64,000 bases of DNA, from contig DIZL01000029.1 of NCBI GenBank assembly GCA_002429385.1, positions 124,001-188,000 on the forward strand. Reading direction: 5' to 3'. The translations under genes and the position numbers were made by a program. Below, in pieces: positions 34,596-44,269 of this stretch (position 1 is the first letter of the stretch; every line of letters begins with the position of its first letter). Source of the DNA: Prolixibacteraceae bacterium UBA6029. GTDB lineage: Bacteria; Bacteroidota; Bacteroidia; Bacteroidales; Prolixibacteraceae. Under the pieces are notes generated by a model. The model did no database searches and was not told the origin of the DNA. It saw only the letters and a program-made list of their open reading frames with translations.

Positions 34596-36249
34596 CTTCC
34601 TGTTGTTCCTGATCAAATCGACCCTGAGTTTAAGCCTGCTGTATTTGACTTTCAGCGTGCTGATGCGTAAAGAGACTTTCTTTAAGCTCAACCGGATGGT
34701 GCTGCTGGTGATGGTGTTAAGTTCGTTGCTTATTCCATTGCTTTATTTGCCGCAACCGATTCAGCCCATCGCACAAACTTATATGGAGCCTATATTTCGG
34801 AGCAATAGTATTAATGCGGAACCTGTTCAAACGAGCGAAAGCCCTATATCCATTCAATCTTCTGTAACTTCTCAGGAAACCAACCTACCAATAACTGTCT
34901 CTATCCAAACGGTTCTATTCTATATCTATTTGACAGGAGTATTCATTTCATTCCTGATGCTGGTTTACAGCATCTGTTCAGTTTTGTTGTTATTTCGCAG
35001 AGCCCGTCAATCGGAGCATAAGGGCTATCGCCTGATGATTGTGGACAATGAACTGGCAGCCTTCTCATTTGGTCGCACGATCCTCATATCGCAACACGAT
35101 TATGACACCAATGCTGAATCAATCATTACTCATGAGCAGTCACACATCAGATTGGGGCATTTCTATGACCTTATGCTGATTGAAACGATTAAAATCATCT
35201 TCTGGTTCAATCCGTTGGTTTATAGCCTGATGAACGACCTGAAAGAGATTCATGAGTTTCAGGCCGACGACTGTACACTCAACCAAGGCATCGATGCAAC
35301 ACAATATCAATTACTCATTATTAAAAAATGTGTGGGCCATCAAAAGTTCGCACTTGCAAACAGTTTTAATCATTGTCAAATTAAAAATCGTATTACTATG
35401 ATGAACAAACAAAAAACCAGTAAAGCAGGACTTTGGAAGGTGGCGACCTTTCTTCCCCTGCTGGCCCTGCTGCTGATGGCATTCGGCAAAACAGGAGAAA
35501 ATGTACCAATGGATAGTCATTCCAAAATGGCCATTCTGAATGAAGAAAAGACTTCTGTGATAGAAGCAACAACTCAGCCTCAGGAGAAAGTTTACAGCAA
35601 TGCAGAGATCATGCCCGAATTCCCTGGTGGAGAAAAGGCGCTAAGACATTTCATTAGCGACAGTACTCATTATCCTAAAGCAGCTGAAGCAAAAGGCATT
35701 CAAGGGAAGGTGTTTGTGAGCTTTATCGTGAATAGTGACGGGAAAGTAATCGAACCAAAGGTTACCAAGGGTGTAGACCCTGCCTTGGATGCAGAAGCAT
35801 TAAGACTGATTCGGTCAATGCCCAATTGGATGCCTGGAAAAATTAAAGGAACGACTGTTAGGGTTTCATTCACTATCCCAATTAATTTTGTCCTTGAAAC
35901 TGGATCTTCAACTAAATCAAAAATTGTTACACCGTCACCAAATCCCAATAAAGATAGGCGATATGTTTGGCTAGACAATAACGGCACTTTAAAATATGAC
36001 TTGGTGTATATTACTTTTGATGTATTAGCTGAAAAGGTAAAATCGGATTTGCAGAATAATCCAAAACTGCAATTTGATATCATGGTTGAAGAAGGAAAAG
36101 TAGATGAAAGGGTAAGTAAAGTTGAGAATGTATTGAGAGCAAATGGAAATCCAAAAGTTCGTTTATTATCTTTTCATATCGAGAAAGGTACTGACAGCAA
36201 AGGACTTTTATGGTCAAAGATAACATCAAAGCCTATGGAGGTCAAATAG
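34588..36249 (+). CDS. M56 (BlaR1-like) membrane metallopeptidase fused to a TonB C-terminal domain
   Basis: The ATG at 34588 is used; a TTG eight codons earlier is less likely. The 553-aa protein has TM helices at about 8-28, 35-55, 112-135 and near 290. The zinc motif HEQSH begins at His182 in 'IITHEQSHIRLGHF'. After the last TM helix comes a TonB C-terminal domain (about residues 345-440, 'MPEFPGGEKALRHF', 'GKVFVSFIVNSDGKV', 'MPNWMPGKIKG'). An extra domain of about 100 residues with no recognised family follows. There is no penicillin-sensor domain as in BlaR1. It is the sensor/protease partner of the BlaI-like repressor. Confidence 0.9.
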   Translation: MNSFLLFLIKSTLSLSLLYLTFSVLMRKETFFKLNRMVLLVMVLSSLLIPLLYLPQPIQPIAQTYMEPIFRSNSINAEPVQTSESPISIQSSVTSQETNLPITVSIQTVLFYIYLTGVFISFLMLVYSICSVLLLFRRARQSEHKGYRLMIVDNELAAFSFGRTILISQHDYDTNAESIITHEQSHIRLGHFYDLMLIETIKIIFWFNPLVYSLMNDLKEIHEFQADDCTLNQGIDATQYQLLIIKKCVGHQKFALANSFNHCQIKNRITMMNKQKTSKAGLWKVATFLPLLALLLMAFGKTGENVPMDSHSKMAILNEEKTSVIEATTQPQEKVYSNAEIMPEFPGGEKALRHFISDSTHYPKAAEAKGIQGKVFVSFIVNSDGKVIEPKVTKGVDPALDAEALRLIRSMPNWMPGKIKGTTVRVSFTIPINFVLETGSSTKSKIVTPSPNPNKDRRYVWLDNNGTLKYDLVYITFDVLAEKVKSDLQNNPKLQFDIMVEEGKVDERVSKVENVLRANGNPKVRLLSFHIEKGTDSKGLLWSKITSKPMEVK

Positions 36250-36289
36250 TGAAAAGCTGATTTTATTAAAACGAAAACGATAATAGAAA

Positions 36290-36436
36290 AGCTGTCGGCT
36301 TTGGTGCGTCTCCATTGCCGGCAGCTATCATTGTCAAATGAGTTGTATTGATACAACACTACAAAGTTAAAAATAAAACGGTTGCAGTGAAATCCTTTTA
36401 ATTTGAATGCCTTTAGACGCATTCAGCTTTCACTGC
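36290..36436. repeat. Cluster of three hairpins downstream of the M56 gene
   Basis: AGCTGTCGGC (36290-36299) pairs with GCCGGCAGCT (36317-36326). GTTGTAT/ATACAAC flank two bases at 36342-36357. GCAGTGAAA (36384-36392) pairs with TTTCACTGC (36428-36436), enclosing GAATGC (36405-36410)/GCATTC (36419-36424). No T-run follows any of them. They may act in termination or RNA stability; they do not use a tandem short word. Confidence 0.55.
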
Positions 36437-36492
36437 TGGTTTGTGTCAGTCGAATCAAATAAATCAACAATCATTACTATAGTCGCTTTGTC

Positions 36493-36909
36493 ATGAAAAT
36501 GGACGAATCCGGCCAAAGCAAACTGCTTACCTGTTGTGGCTATTGTGAATTTGAAAAGGCAGAAAATGCAGAATGTGCATTAAGTTGAGGAAATGGAGTA
36601 ATGGAGTAATGGCGTCCAATGATCGTATCGGTGTGATACACTGCTATGCAAAACATACCATAAGGACGTAAAATTCACCATTCTCTTGCAGGACAGCGCT
36701 TTTGTAATTATTTTTATGAAATAAATGTCGAATGTGGATTTTCACAGGCAATGTTTAGAGAGAAAGGTTTTATCGATGATCTCGCTGGCGGACGGAATTG
36801 CCGGTTGCTCAGGATATGCCCACAAGGAGGTAGCTACCGGCAAATCAGCACCAGCGAAAGGAATAAACTGATCCGACAAAGATTTAAAAGTAATGGATTA
36901 AAATTGTAA
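36493..36909 (+). other. Gap with two unassigned open frames
   Basis: ATG 36493 to TGA 36588 encodes 31 aa with a cysteine cluster ('LLTCCGYCEFE'). From 36664 to 36909 a frame of 82 codons is open but has no early ATG; it reads protein-like ('AMFREKGFIDDLAGGRNC', 'ERNKLIRQRFKSNGLKL') and ends 18 nt before the PIN gene. Neither matches a family I know. They could be remnants of a decayed accessory gene. Confidence 0.25.
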
Positions 36910-36927
36910 ATTTGCTTAAATGATATT

Positions 36928-37389
36928 ATGAAACAAAGAGTCTATATTGACACATCAATAGTCGGAGGATATTTTGATGAAGAGTTCAGTGAAACAACAA
37001 AAGGATTGTTTGAAAGACTTGAGAATAATGAATTTGTTTTTATAATTTCAGATTTGCTTGAGTTAGAATTGACTGGTGCACCGAAAAATGTCAGAGATTT
37101 GTTGTATCAGTTTTCAACTGATAAATTTGAGCGTGTAACATTGACTGAGGAAGCCATACAACTTGCGGACCAATACATTATAGAAAAAGTTGTAGGTAAA
37201 ACAAGCATTGAAGATTGCAGGCATATAGCATTGGCAACGATTAACAGAGTTGACGTTTTAGTGAGTTGGAATTTTAAACATATTGTGAACCTTGACAGAA
37301 TTAAAGGGTATAATTCCGTCAATTACAGATTGGGATACCCTATGATTGAGATTAGAAGTCCTAAAGATTTAATACGTTATGAAGACTAA
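36928..37389 (+). CDS. PIN-domain protein, putative toxin
   Basis: A 153-aa PIN-domain protein. The first acidic residue is in 'RVYIDTSIVGGYFDEEF', others in 'ISDLLELELTG', 'SIEDCRHIALATI' and 'VSWNFKHIVN', giving the usual quartet of acidic/polar residues of PIN nucleases. VapC-like PIN toxins cleave RNA. The 53-aa gene that overlaps its 3' end by 11 nt is the likely antitoxin; the toxin-first order is the reverse of classical VapBC but usual for this Bacteroidota type. Confidence 0.85.
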   Translation: MKQRVYIDTSIVGGYFDEEFSETTKGLFERLENNEFVFIISDLLELELTGAPKNVRDLLYQFSTDKFERVTLTEEAIQLADQYIIEKVVGKTSIEDCRHIALATINRVDVLVSWNFKHIVNLDRIKGYNSVNYRLGYPMIEIRSPKDLIRYED

Positions 37390-37540
37390 AATAAAAGAAA
37401 AATCATTTGACTCTGTAAAAATGATGCGTGAGATTCGTGATAAGATTAGTTCCGAAACTCAAGATATGACATTTGAGGAATTAAAGAAATATATTGATTC
37501 GCGGATAAAGAATGGCGGATTAAAACCGATAGGGCAATAA
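37379..37540 (+). CDS. Small antitoxin-like protein paired with the PIN protein
   Basis: A 53-aa protein too short for common ORF cut-offs. It starts at ATG 37379 inside the end of the PIN gene. 'SFDSVKMMREIRDKISSETQ' followed by 'MTFEELKKYIDSRI' matches the helix pattern of small antitoxins found downstream of PIN or RelE genes in Bacteroidota. The overlap implies coupled translation. Toxin neutralisation is inference from context. Confidence 0.75.
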   Translation: MKTKIKEKSFDSVKMMREIRDKISSETQDMTFEELKKYIDSRIKNGGLKPIGQ

Positions 37541-37666
37541 GGATGCATATCCGGAAGAACATGGATTAGTAGTTTGTCAATTTTTACTGTTTAGTCATAT
37601 TTTATCTCATCAAGGAACATTACACTTGCATCGCAGGGTTAGAACAGTTCAGTCCTCTTTCCTAAT

Positions 37667-37821
37667 TTATAAATAACTGCCTATCTCCTTCGCTCAAGCA
37701 AATCTGTTAACAGATAGATAATGAGACACTTGTCAGTATATTTATAATAACTTTAACTTTCATATTATCAGCCCTTTAAGCAATAATAACTTGATTCAAA
37801 GGGATAGGCAGTTATAAATAA
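37667..37821. mobile_element. MITE-like element, 135 bp with 10-bp direct repeats
   Basis: The direct repeat TTATAAATAA occurs at 37667-37676 and 37812-37821. Between them, 37677-37811 begins CTGCCTATC and ends with its exact complement GATAGGCAG. The terminal inverted repeat extends imperfectly to about 22 nt (17 of 22 positions by eye). Inside is the 14-bp palindrome ATCTGTTAACAGAT. There is no transposase gene, as expected for a MITE. The remainder of the 37541-38012 gap has no recognised gene. Confidence 0.6.
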
Positions 37822-38012
37822 TATCAGGATTATTGAATTTAATTCACTGCATTTTGTTTAATGGTATAGTTTTTGTTCCTTATTTCTATGTGAAATTATA
37901 AAAACAGGGCTACATTTGCTGAATCAAATATAGGCCTTTATATAATACTGAAATATTCAAATCAATTGACTAAAATAGCATCCAACTAACACCTTGTCAA
38001 AACCAAACATCT

Positions 38013-39257
38013 ATGAGAACACTGACCACTTTACTCCTTGTATTCTTCATTGCAATTGCAAGCTTTGGGCAAATCAAATATGAAAAAGGATATTTTATTA
38101 CTAATGATCACAAGCGGATCGACTGTTTGATTAAAAATGTGGATTGGAAATATAATCCGGTCGATTTTACGTATAAGCTTAAAGAATCGGGCACACCTGT
38201 AAAAGGCAATTTAATTACAGTCCGCGAATTTGGCATCACGAACTCCTGTCGGTTTGTGAATGCAACCGTTCGGATTGATCCTTCAAACGTACCTGCAGAA
38301 GGAGCAAAAAATGAATTAGATCCGGTCTGGACGCGTAAGACTTTATTTTTAAGGGTACTTATGGAAGGGAAAGCGGATCTATATGGTTATGAAGCCCCAA
38401 AATTAAGGCGGTATTTCTATTCGCTTAACGATACGGCCATTACTCCTTTAATCTACAAAGAGATTCAGCATGGATCGACAGTTACCAAGAATACCAGTTT
38501 CAGGCAACAGCTTTGGGATAAGCTCAGGATGCCAAAATCGAGTATGGAACTGATCACAAAAGTTAATTATACGGAGAATGACCTGAAACAATATTTTAAA
38601 TCGTATAATGGGGGTTTCTCAGGCCCGATTACTGAACTGAATCCTGAAGCAAAAAGAAGTTATTTGAACCTGAAGCTGACTCCTGGCGTCAATATGAACT
38701 CAGAGAAAATGACAGTTTATGGTGACCAAGGCAGTAAATCCGATATTACATTTAAAAGTAAATCCGGTTTTCGGATCGGACTGGAAGCTGAGTTGAATAT
38801 CCCCTTTGATAGTTACAAATGGGGGATACTTTTCGAACCATCCTATCAATCCTATAAATCTGATGCAGTAAGCGATGGATTGATGGCATCCTTAACGCTT
38901 AGTTCGGTTGAATTCCCCATTGGACTGAGGTACTATGTCTATATCAATGATAACACAAGAGTTTATTTTAATGGGTTTTATATTCCAGGATTGGCATTGA
39001 ATATGGACTCGAAAGTTATTATACCTTCAAGAGGACCCAAAGATAAACCATATGCGATACCTGAATATATATCATATACCGCTGGTTCATCAGGTAATAT
39101 GGCTATAGGCGGAGGTCTGGATTATAAGAAATTTAGCCTGGAAGGCCGGTTTTATACAAATAAAGATTTGTTTAAAGGATCGACATTTGAGAGTTCTGAG
39201 AATAGCAGGTTCTCCATTATTCTAGGTTATAGATTTATGGAGAAGAGGTTAAAATAA
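38013..39257 (+). CDS. Secreted outer-membrane beta-barrel-like protein
   Basis: A 414-aa protein with a signal peptide ending near 'IASFGQ'. The first part ('YEKGYFITNDHKRIDCLIKN') is a domain common in Bacteroidota proteins of unknown role. The second half has alternating hydrophobic/aromatic strands ('GFRIGLEAELNIPF', 'WGILFEPSYQSY', 'FSIILGYRFM') suggesting a small outer-membrane barrel. A TAnnTTTG match (TACATTTG, 37911-37918) lies 95 nt upstream. Function unknown. Confidence 0.75.
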   Translation: MRTLTTLLLVFFIAIASFGQIKYEKGYFITNDHKRIDCLIKNVDWKYNPVDFTYKLKESGTPVKGNLITVREFGITNSCRFVNATVRIDPSNVPAEGAKNELDPVWTRKTLFLRVLMEGKADLYGYEAPKLRRYFYSLNDTAITPLIYKEIQHGSTVTKNTSFRQQLWDKLRMPKSSMELITKVNYTENDLKQYFKSYNGGFSGPITELNPEAKRSYLNLKLTPGVNMNSEKMTVYGDQGSKSDITFKSKSGFRIGLEAELNIPFDSYKWGILFEPSYQSYKSDAVSDGLMASLTLSSVEFPIGLRYYVYINDNTRVYFNGFYIPGLALNMDSKVIIPSRGPKDKPYAIPEYISYTAGSSGNMAIGGGLDYKKFSLEGRFYTNKDLFKGSTFESSENSRFSIILGYRFMEKRLK

Positions 39258-39378
39258 TCACTCTAAAATATATAAATATTAGCATATCAATAATATGATG
39301 TTGGTGTGCTAATCTTATGCTTCAGTAAGAGATCCAGGTGCAGGGAGCAGTGATCTTGCGTTAAACAGTGGACGGTTT

Positions 39379-39496
39379 CGCAAGTTCGCAAGTTCGCAAG
39401 TTCGTATTTTTACTTTTCCGGGTTTCAATTTGACAGTTTCAACAGTTGATGATTTCATAAATAAATAAAGTTGCGAACTTGCAAACTTGCGAACTC
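39379..39496. repeat. Octamer palindrome: 3 + 3 mirrored 8-mers
   Basis: CGCAAGTT is repeated exactly three times at 39379-39402. The inverse form occurs three times at 39473-39496 (GCGAACTT, GCAAACTT, GCGAACTC). The loop is about 70 nt. The gap 39258-39825 lies between convergent genes and holds no gene; a second short octamer run (CCAAAATG twice) is near 39720. Confidence 0.82.
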
Positions 39497-39825
39497 ACCA
39501 ATACAGATTGGGATAGTACTCAACCTAAAGTGTTTAGAAATGTAATTACACAAACTTACTAACAGGCAAACATGACTGAAAAATGTCCTTTCAGAAATAG
39601 TTAGGGAAGGCCTTTTTTAGTATATATTTTATTTTGCAATTCTCTAATTGAAACTTTTTTTATTGTAATTCTTGCTTTCCCAGATATGCAATTCCACACC
39701 AGCTGAAAAGATTACGCCAAAATGCCAAAATGCCATAAAATAAGTAAATCTAAAATATCTGTTTTTTTGTATTAAGATGCATGGTTTAAACGAAGCGCCT
39801 CTTTCGTATTTTACGAGGCTTATTT

Positions 39826-40464
39826 CTATTTCTTACTCTTTCTATTCTTTACGATCAGGTAAATTACAAAAAGCACACCGACGAACAGTAAGGAATACGA
39901 GAGTTCATTCATGTACTTCATAAGCATTTCTTTCATTAAACCATTCTGAGAATACAACTTATACATATAATAGCTCAAAGTTGCCAGAATAATATGCCAC
40001 ATTCCTGATCCCATGGCGGTATAGAGTACAAACTGACCTACATTCATCTTTGCAAGACCTGCAGGAATTGATATTAAGTGTCGAATGCCAGGGATTAATC
40101 GTCCAATGAAAGTAGAACTGCGGCCATGACTTAAGAAATAGGCTTCGGCATGTTCCACTTTATGACGATTTAATAAAAATAATTTCCCGGCCTTCGATTC
40201 AACAAGACTATACACAATTACACGACCCAGCCATCGGGCCATGAAATAATTAAACAAGGCTCCGATAACGGTTCCAACGGTAGCAAAGAACACCACCAGG
40301 TACATATTCAATTCGCCGGAAGCCGCTTTCCATATGGCAGGTGGGATAACCACTTCGGAAGGCAGCGGAACAAATGAACTCTCGATGGCCATTAATAAGG
40401 TGATGGTGTAATAGTTAATATGCTGCATGTACCAGCTGGCAAGTGTTTGAAAAAACTCGATCAT
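39826..40464 (-). CDS. DedA-family membrane protein
   Basis: A 212-aa integral membrane protein. 'IESSFVPLPSEVVIPPA' is the reentrant-loop motif (E..P.P.E) and 'GRSSTFIGRLIPGIRHL' is the second conserved block with essential arginines and the G-x-R-x-x-P core. DedA/VTT proteins are involved in moving lipids such as undecaprenyl phosphate or phosphatidylethanolamine across the membrane and in envelope homeostasis. Start at 40464 gives the usual N-terminus. It is 115 nt downstream of purL on the same strand, separated by a terminator. Confidence 0.93.
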   Translation of the reverse strand: MIEFFQTLASWYMQHINYYTITLLMAIESSFVPLPSEVVIPPAIWKAASGELNMYLVVFFATVGTVIGALFNYFMARWLGRVIVYSLVESKAGKLFLLNRHKVEHAEAYFLSHGRSSTFIGRLIPGIRHLISIPAGLAKMNVGQFVLYTAMGSGMWHIILATLSYYMYKLYSQNGLMKEMLMKYMNELSYSLLFVGVLFVIYLIVKNRKSKK

Positions 40465-40520
40465 AGATAATGGTTTAAAGTCCTGTCAAAGATAACGGGA
40501 GTAATCAAAATAACAAGATA

Positions 40521-40556
40521 GAAAAAAGGCTTTCCCGGTAGATTGGGAAAGCCCTG
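40521..40556 (-). terminator. Rho-independent terminator after purL
   Basis: GGCTTTCCC (40528-40536) pairs with GGGAAAGCC (40545-40553). Read on the minus strand the stem is followed by six T residues, so it terminates purL transcription. Confidence 0.88.
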
Positions 40557-40579
40557 ATATTTTTAAACCTCGAACGTTT

Positions 40580-43500
40580 TTACTTCTTTTTATTTTCAAT
40601 CCATTTACGGACATTCACGAAGGCTTCCATCCAGGGAGCAAGTTCGTCAAACTTTCTATCCAACGGATAATAGGGCCAGTGCCAGGGCTTAAAGGCCCGT
40701 TCAAGATGAGGCATCATTACAAGGTGACGTCCATCTTCTGAACAAAGTGAGGCCGTATTGAAGTCTGAACCATTCGGATTCCCGGGATAAGCCGTATTGG
40801 AGTATTTCATTGGGATCAGGTAAGCCGATTCTTCCTGGGGCAAACTGAATTTTCCTTCACCATGAGCGACCCAGGCACCAAGTTTCATCCCCACCATCGA
40901 TTGAAGCATCACCGATTGATTGGGTAGTATCTCCACATTCACAAAACCAGATTCAAATTTATGTGATTCATTATGCAACATCTTAGGTTGTTCAACGCGT
41001 CCGGGATAAACCAAACCAAGTTCGACCATAAGCTGACAGCCATTGCAGACACCCAGACTCAGCGTATCTTCACGTCGATAGAAATTGTCTAGAGCCAAAC
41101 GTGCAGTTTCGTTATATTTGAAAGCCCCGGCCCAACCTTTGGCTGATCCAAGAACGTCAGAATTGGAGAAGCCACCTACAAAAACAATCATACTGACTTC
41201 TTCCAGCGTTTCACGGCCTGCGATAAGATCGGTCATGTGGACATCTTTCACGTCCATTCCGGCCAGGTACATCATATAAGCCATTTCGCGGTCGCCGTTA
41301 ACACCTTTTTCGCGAATGATTGCAGCCTTGATTCCACTCTTTTGGCGACGATTAAGATCTATACCCAAATCTGCAGCCTTACCTGTAAATCCTTTAAAAT
41401 CGTAGATCAATTCATTCTTCTTGTAGTTCTGATAGCGTTCAAGAGCGAGTTTTTCTCCCGATTGTTTGCGGTCGAGCAGATAGGACGATTTGAACCATAA
41501 TTCGCGCAATGAATTCAGGTCGAAATTAAATGTATCAGTACCGTTAGCTACTGTAAACAGGCGGCTTCCTGATGGCTTGCCGATCAGTAGATAACTAATG
41601 CCGGCTGCATTCAGTTTAGCTTCAAAAGCGGCAACCTCTTTCACCTGAACCACTACTCCCGGATTTTCACTAAACAATACTTTTACGCTGTCGGCTTCAC
41701 CGATTCCGCTTAGGTCAAGCTGCATTCCTGAATAATTGTCGGCAAAACACATTTCGAGCAAGGTTGTAATCAAGCCTCCGGAAGAGATATCGTGTCCGGC
41801 AAGTATGTTTCTATCTTCAATACAATCCTGAATAGCGTTAAACGCAGCAGCAAAATAGTTTGAATCGGCAACTGAAGGAGCTTCGTTACCCAGTTTATTG
41901 ATGACCTGGGAGAAAGCGCTTCCACCCAAACAACGGTTCATCTTTGAGAAATCGATAAAATAGAGGATCGATTCCGGGTTATTTATCAGGACTGGCTCCA
42001 CTACCTTCTTTACATCCGAAACTTCACCTGAAGCCGAAATAATGACCGTTCCGGGGGAATAAACAACATCATCCTTGTACTTCTGGGTCATCGACATGGA
42101 ATCTTTCCCTGTAGGAATATTGATTCCCAATTCACAGGCAAAATCACTGGCAGCTTTAACAGCCTTATAGATGCGTGCATCTTCACCTTCATTTTTAGCC
42201 GGCCACATCCAGTTTGCGCTCAGCGAAACCCCTTTTAGCTGATCCGTAAGCGGTGCCCAAACCAGGTTGGTGAGCGATTCAGCAATTGAAAGTACTGATC
42301 CGGCTTCAGCATCTACCATCGCAGCCACGGGTGCATGACCAATTGTTGTGGCCAATCCTTTTTCGCCCTGGTAATCGAGTGTTATTACTCCCACATTATT
42401 CAGTGGAAGCTGTAACTGACCTGCACACTGCTGTTTGGCAATACGGCCTGTTACCGAGCGGTCAACTTTGTTGGTGAGCCAATCTTTGCAGGCTACAGCT
42501 TCAAGCTGCAATACGTCTTCGAGGTAACTTTCTATTTTAGACTGATCATATTCCAGATCAGCAAAGCGCTCATTTCTTGTTGTATCTGTTAAAACCGTTT
42601 TAGGGGGCTTGCCAAACATGTATGAAAGCTGCCAGTCGATTGGCTTTTCCCCGGTTTTCGAATTCTCGAAGGTAAACTGCATATCGCCGGTAGCCTCACC
42701 AATTACATAAATAGGTGCGCGTTCGCGTTCAGCAATACGCTTTAGCAATGGAACATCTTTTTCATGAATGACCAGGCCCATACGTTCCTGCGATTCGTTT
42801 CCAATGATTTCCTTTTGAGAAAGTGTAGGATCTCCAACCGGTAATTTCGATGTATCTATTTTCCCTCCGGTAGCTTCCACCAGTTCAGAAAGACAATTAA
42901 GATGACCACCGGCGCCGTGATCGTGGATCGAGATAATCGGATTTTCTGCCGATTCGCTCAAGGCACGGATGGCATTGTAAACACGTTTCTGCATTTCAGG
43001 ATTGGCACGTTGAACGGCATTCAGCTCAATGGCATTCTTGAATTCGCCTGTAGCTACCGATGAAACAGCTCCTCCACCCATGCCGATGCGGTAATTGTCA
43101 CCACCCAAAAGCACCACTTTATCGCCTTTGGTGGGTGTATCTTTTAAACTGTCTCTTTTGGCTGCGAACCCTATTCCTCCGGCTTGCATGATTACCTTAT
43201 CAAAACCGTATTTTCGGTTATTTTCAAAATGTTCAAAGGTAAGTACAGAGCCTGTAATGATAGGCTGTCCAAATTTATTTCCGAAATCGCTGGCTCCATT
43301 AGATGCTTTAATCAATATCTCTTCGGGTGTCTGGTATAGCCAATCACGTTCTTCTGTGGCTTGTTCCCAACTTCTTGCATCTTCTGTTCGCGGATATGAG
43401 GTCATGTAAACGGCGGTTCCTGCAATAGGCAGGCTTCCTTTTCCACCGGCCATACGGTCACGGATTTCTCCACCGGTCCCCGTAGCCGCGCCATTGAAAG

Positions 43501-44269
43501 GTTCAACAGTCGTTGGGAAATTATGCGTTTCAGCTTTTAAAGAAAGGACACTCTCGATGTCGGTCACTTCAAAATAATCAGGTTTATCCTGAGTTTTCGG
43601 GGCAAATTGTTCAATCACCGGACCCTGCACAAAGGAGCAGTTATCCTTGTAAGCCGAGATTATTTTATTGGGATGTTCCTTTGATGTTTTCTTGATGAGT
43701 TGGAACAGTGACATTTCCTGCTCTATCCCATCGATTATAAATGTACCGTTGAATATTTTATGCCTGCAATGTTCTGAGTTTACCTGGGAGAATCCAAACA
43801 CTTCTCCATCAGTTAGTTTACGGCCTAATTTTACAGCGACAGAATCAAGATAATCGATTTCATCTTTACTAAGCGCCAGTCCTTCCTGTTGGTTATAAGC
43901 AGAAATGTCGGCAATTTCAAGAATAGGTTCAGGCTTTTTATTTATGGTGAAGATTGATTGGTCCAGATTGTGATACAAAGCTTTTAACATCGGATCATAA
44001 CCGGCTTTCTGATCAGCAACCTGAATATATTCCTCAATTCGTTCAATTCCCTGAATTCCCATGTTTTGAGTAATCTCGACCGCATTTGTGCTCCAAGGAG
44101 TTAACATTTCCTTTCGAGGACCAACAAACCAACCAATTAAAACTTCATCATCGAGTTTCTTAGCCTCGCCAAACAACCAGATTAACTTATCAATGTCCTC
44201 CCGGTTAAGGTTTTGCGCTGAATATAGTGCGATAAATATGTCCTGAGGAGTTTTAAAGAATAGAATCAT
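40580..44269 (-). CDS. purL: Phosphoribosylformylglycinamidine synthase (single-chain FGAR amidotransferase)
   Basis: A 1229-aa single-chain enzyme of the fourth step of purine synthesis: FGAR + glutamine + ATP gives FGAM. An N-terminal PurS-like part is followed by the linker and two AIR-synthase-like halves ('ETHNFPTTVEPFNGAATG', 'HDHGAGGHLNCLSEL', 'GHDISSGGLITTLLEM') and a C-terminal glutaminase domain with the nucleophile cysteine in 'LGVCNGCQLM' and 'WVAHGEGKFS'. The length fits the large form. It is monocistronic with its own terminator. Confidence 0.97.
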   Translation of the reverse strand: MILFFKTPQDIFIALYSAQNLNREDIDKLIWLFGEAKKLDDEVLIGWFVGPRKEMLTPWSTNAVEITQNMGIQGIERIEEYIQVADQKAGYDPMLKALYHNLDQSIFTINKKPEPILEIADISAYNQQEGLALSKDEIDYLDSVAVKLGRKLTDGEVFGFSQVNSEHCRHKIFNGTFIIDGIEQEMSLFQLIKKTSKEHPNKIISAYKDNCSFVQGPVIEQFAPKTQDKPDYFEVTDIESVLSLKAETHNFPTTVEPFNGAATGTGGEIRDRMAGGKGSLPIAGTAVYMTSYPRTEDARSWEQATEERDWLYQTPEEILIKASNGASDFGNKFGQPIITGSVLTFEHFENNRKYGFDKVIMQAGGIGFAAKRDSLKDTPTKGDKVVLLGGDNYRIGMGGGAVSSVATGEFKNAIELNAVQRANPEMQKRVYNAIRALSESAENPIISIHDHGAGGHLNCLSELVEATGGKIDTSKLPVGDPTLSQKEIIGNESQERMGLVIHEKDVPLLKRIAERERAPIYVIGEATGDMQFTFENSKTGEKPIDWQLSYMFGKPPKTVLTDTTRNERFADLEYDQSKIESYLEDVLQLEAVACKDWLTNKVDRSVTGRIAKQQCAGQLQLPLNNVGVITLDYQGEKGLATTIGHAPVAAMVDAEAGSVLSIAESLTNLVWAPLTDQLKGVSLSANWMWPAKNEGEDARIYKAVKAASDFACELGINIPTGKDSMSMTQKYKDDVVYSPGTVIISASGEVSDVKKVVEPVLINNPESILYFIDFSKMNRCLGGSAFSQVINKLGNEAPSVADSNYFAAAFNAIQDCIEDRNILAGHDISSGGLITTLLEMCFADNYSGMQLDLSGIGEADSVKVLFSENPGVVVQVKEVAAFEAKLNAAGISYLLIGKPSGSRLFTVANGTDTFNFDLNSLRELWFKSSYLLDRKQSGEKLALERYQNYKKNELIYDFKGFTGKAADLGIDLNRRQKSGIKAAIIREKGVNGDREMAYMMYLAGMDVKDVHMTDLIAGRETLEEVSMIVFVGGFSNSDVLGSAKGWAGAFKYNETARLALDNFYRREDTLSLGVCNGCQLMVELGLVYPGRVEQPKMLHNESHKFESGFVNVEILPNQSVMLQSMVGMKLGAWVAHGEGKFSLPQEESAYLIPMKYSNTAYPGNPNGSDFNTASLCSEDGRHLVMMPHLERAFKPWHWPYYPLDRKFDELAPWMEAFVNVRKWIENKKK

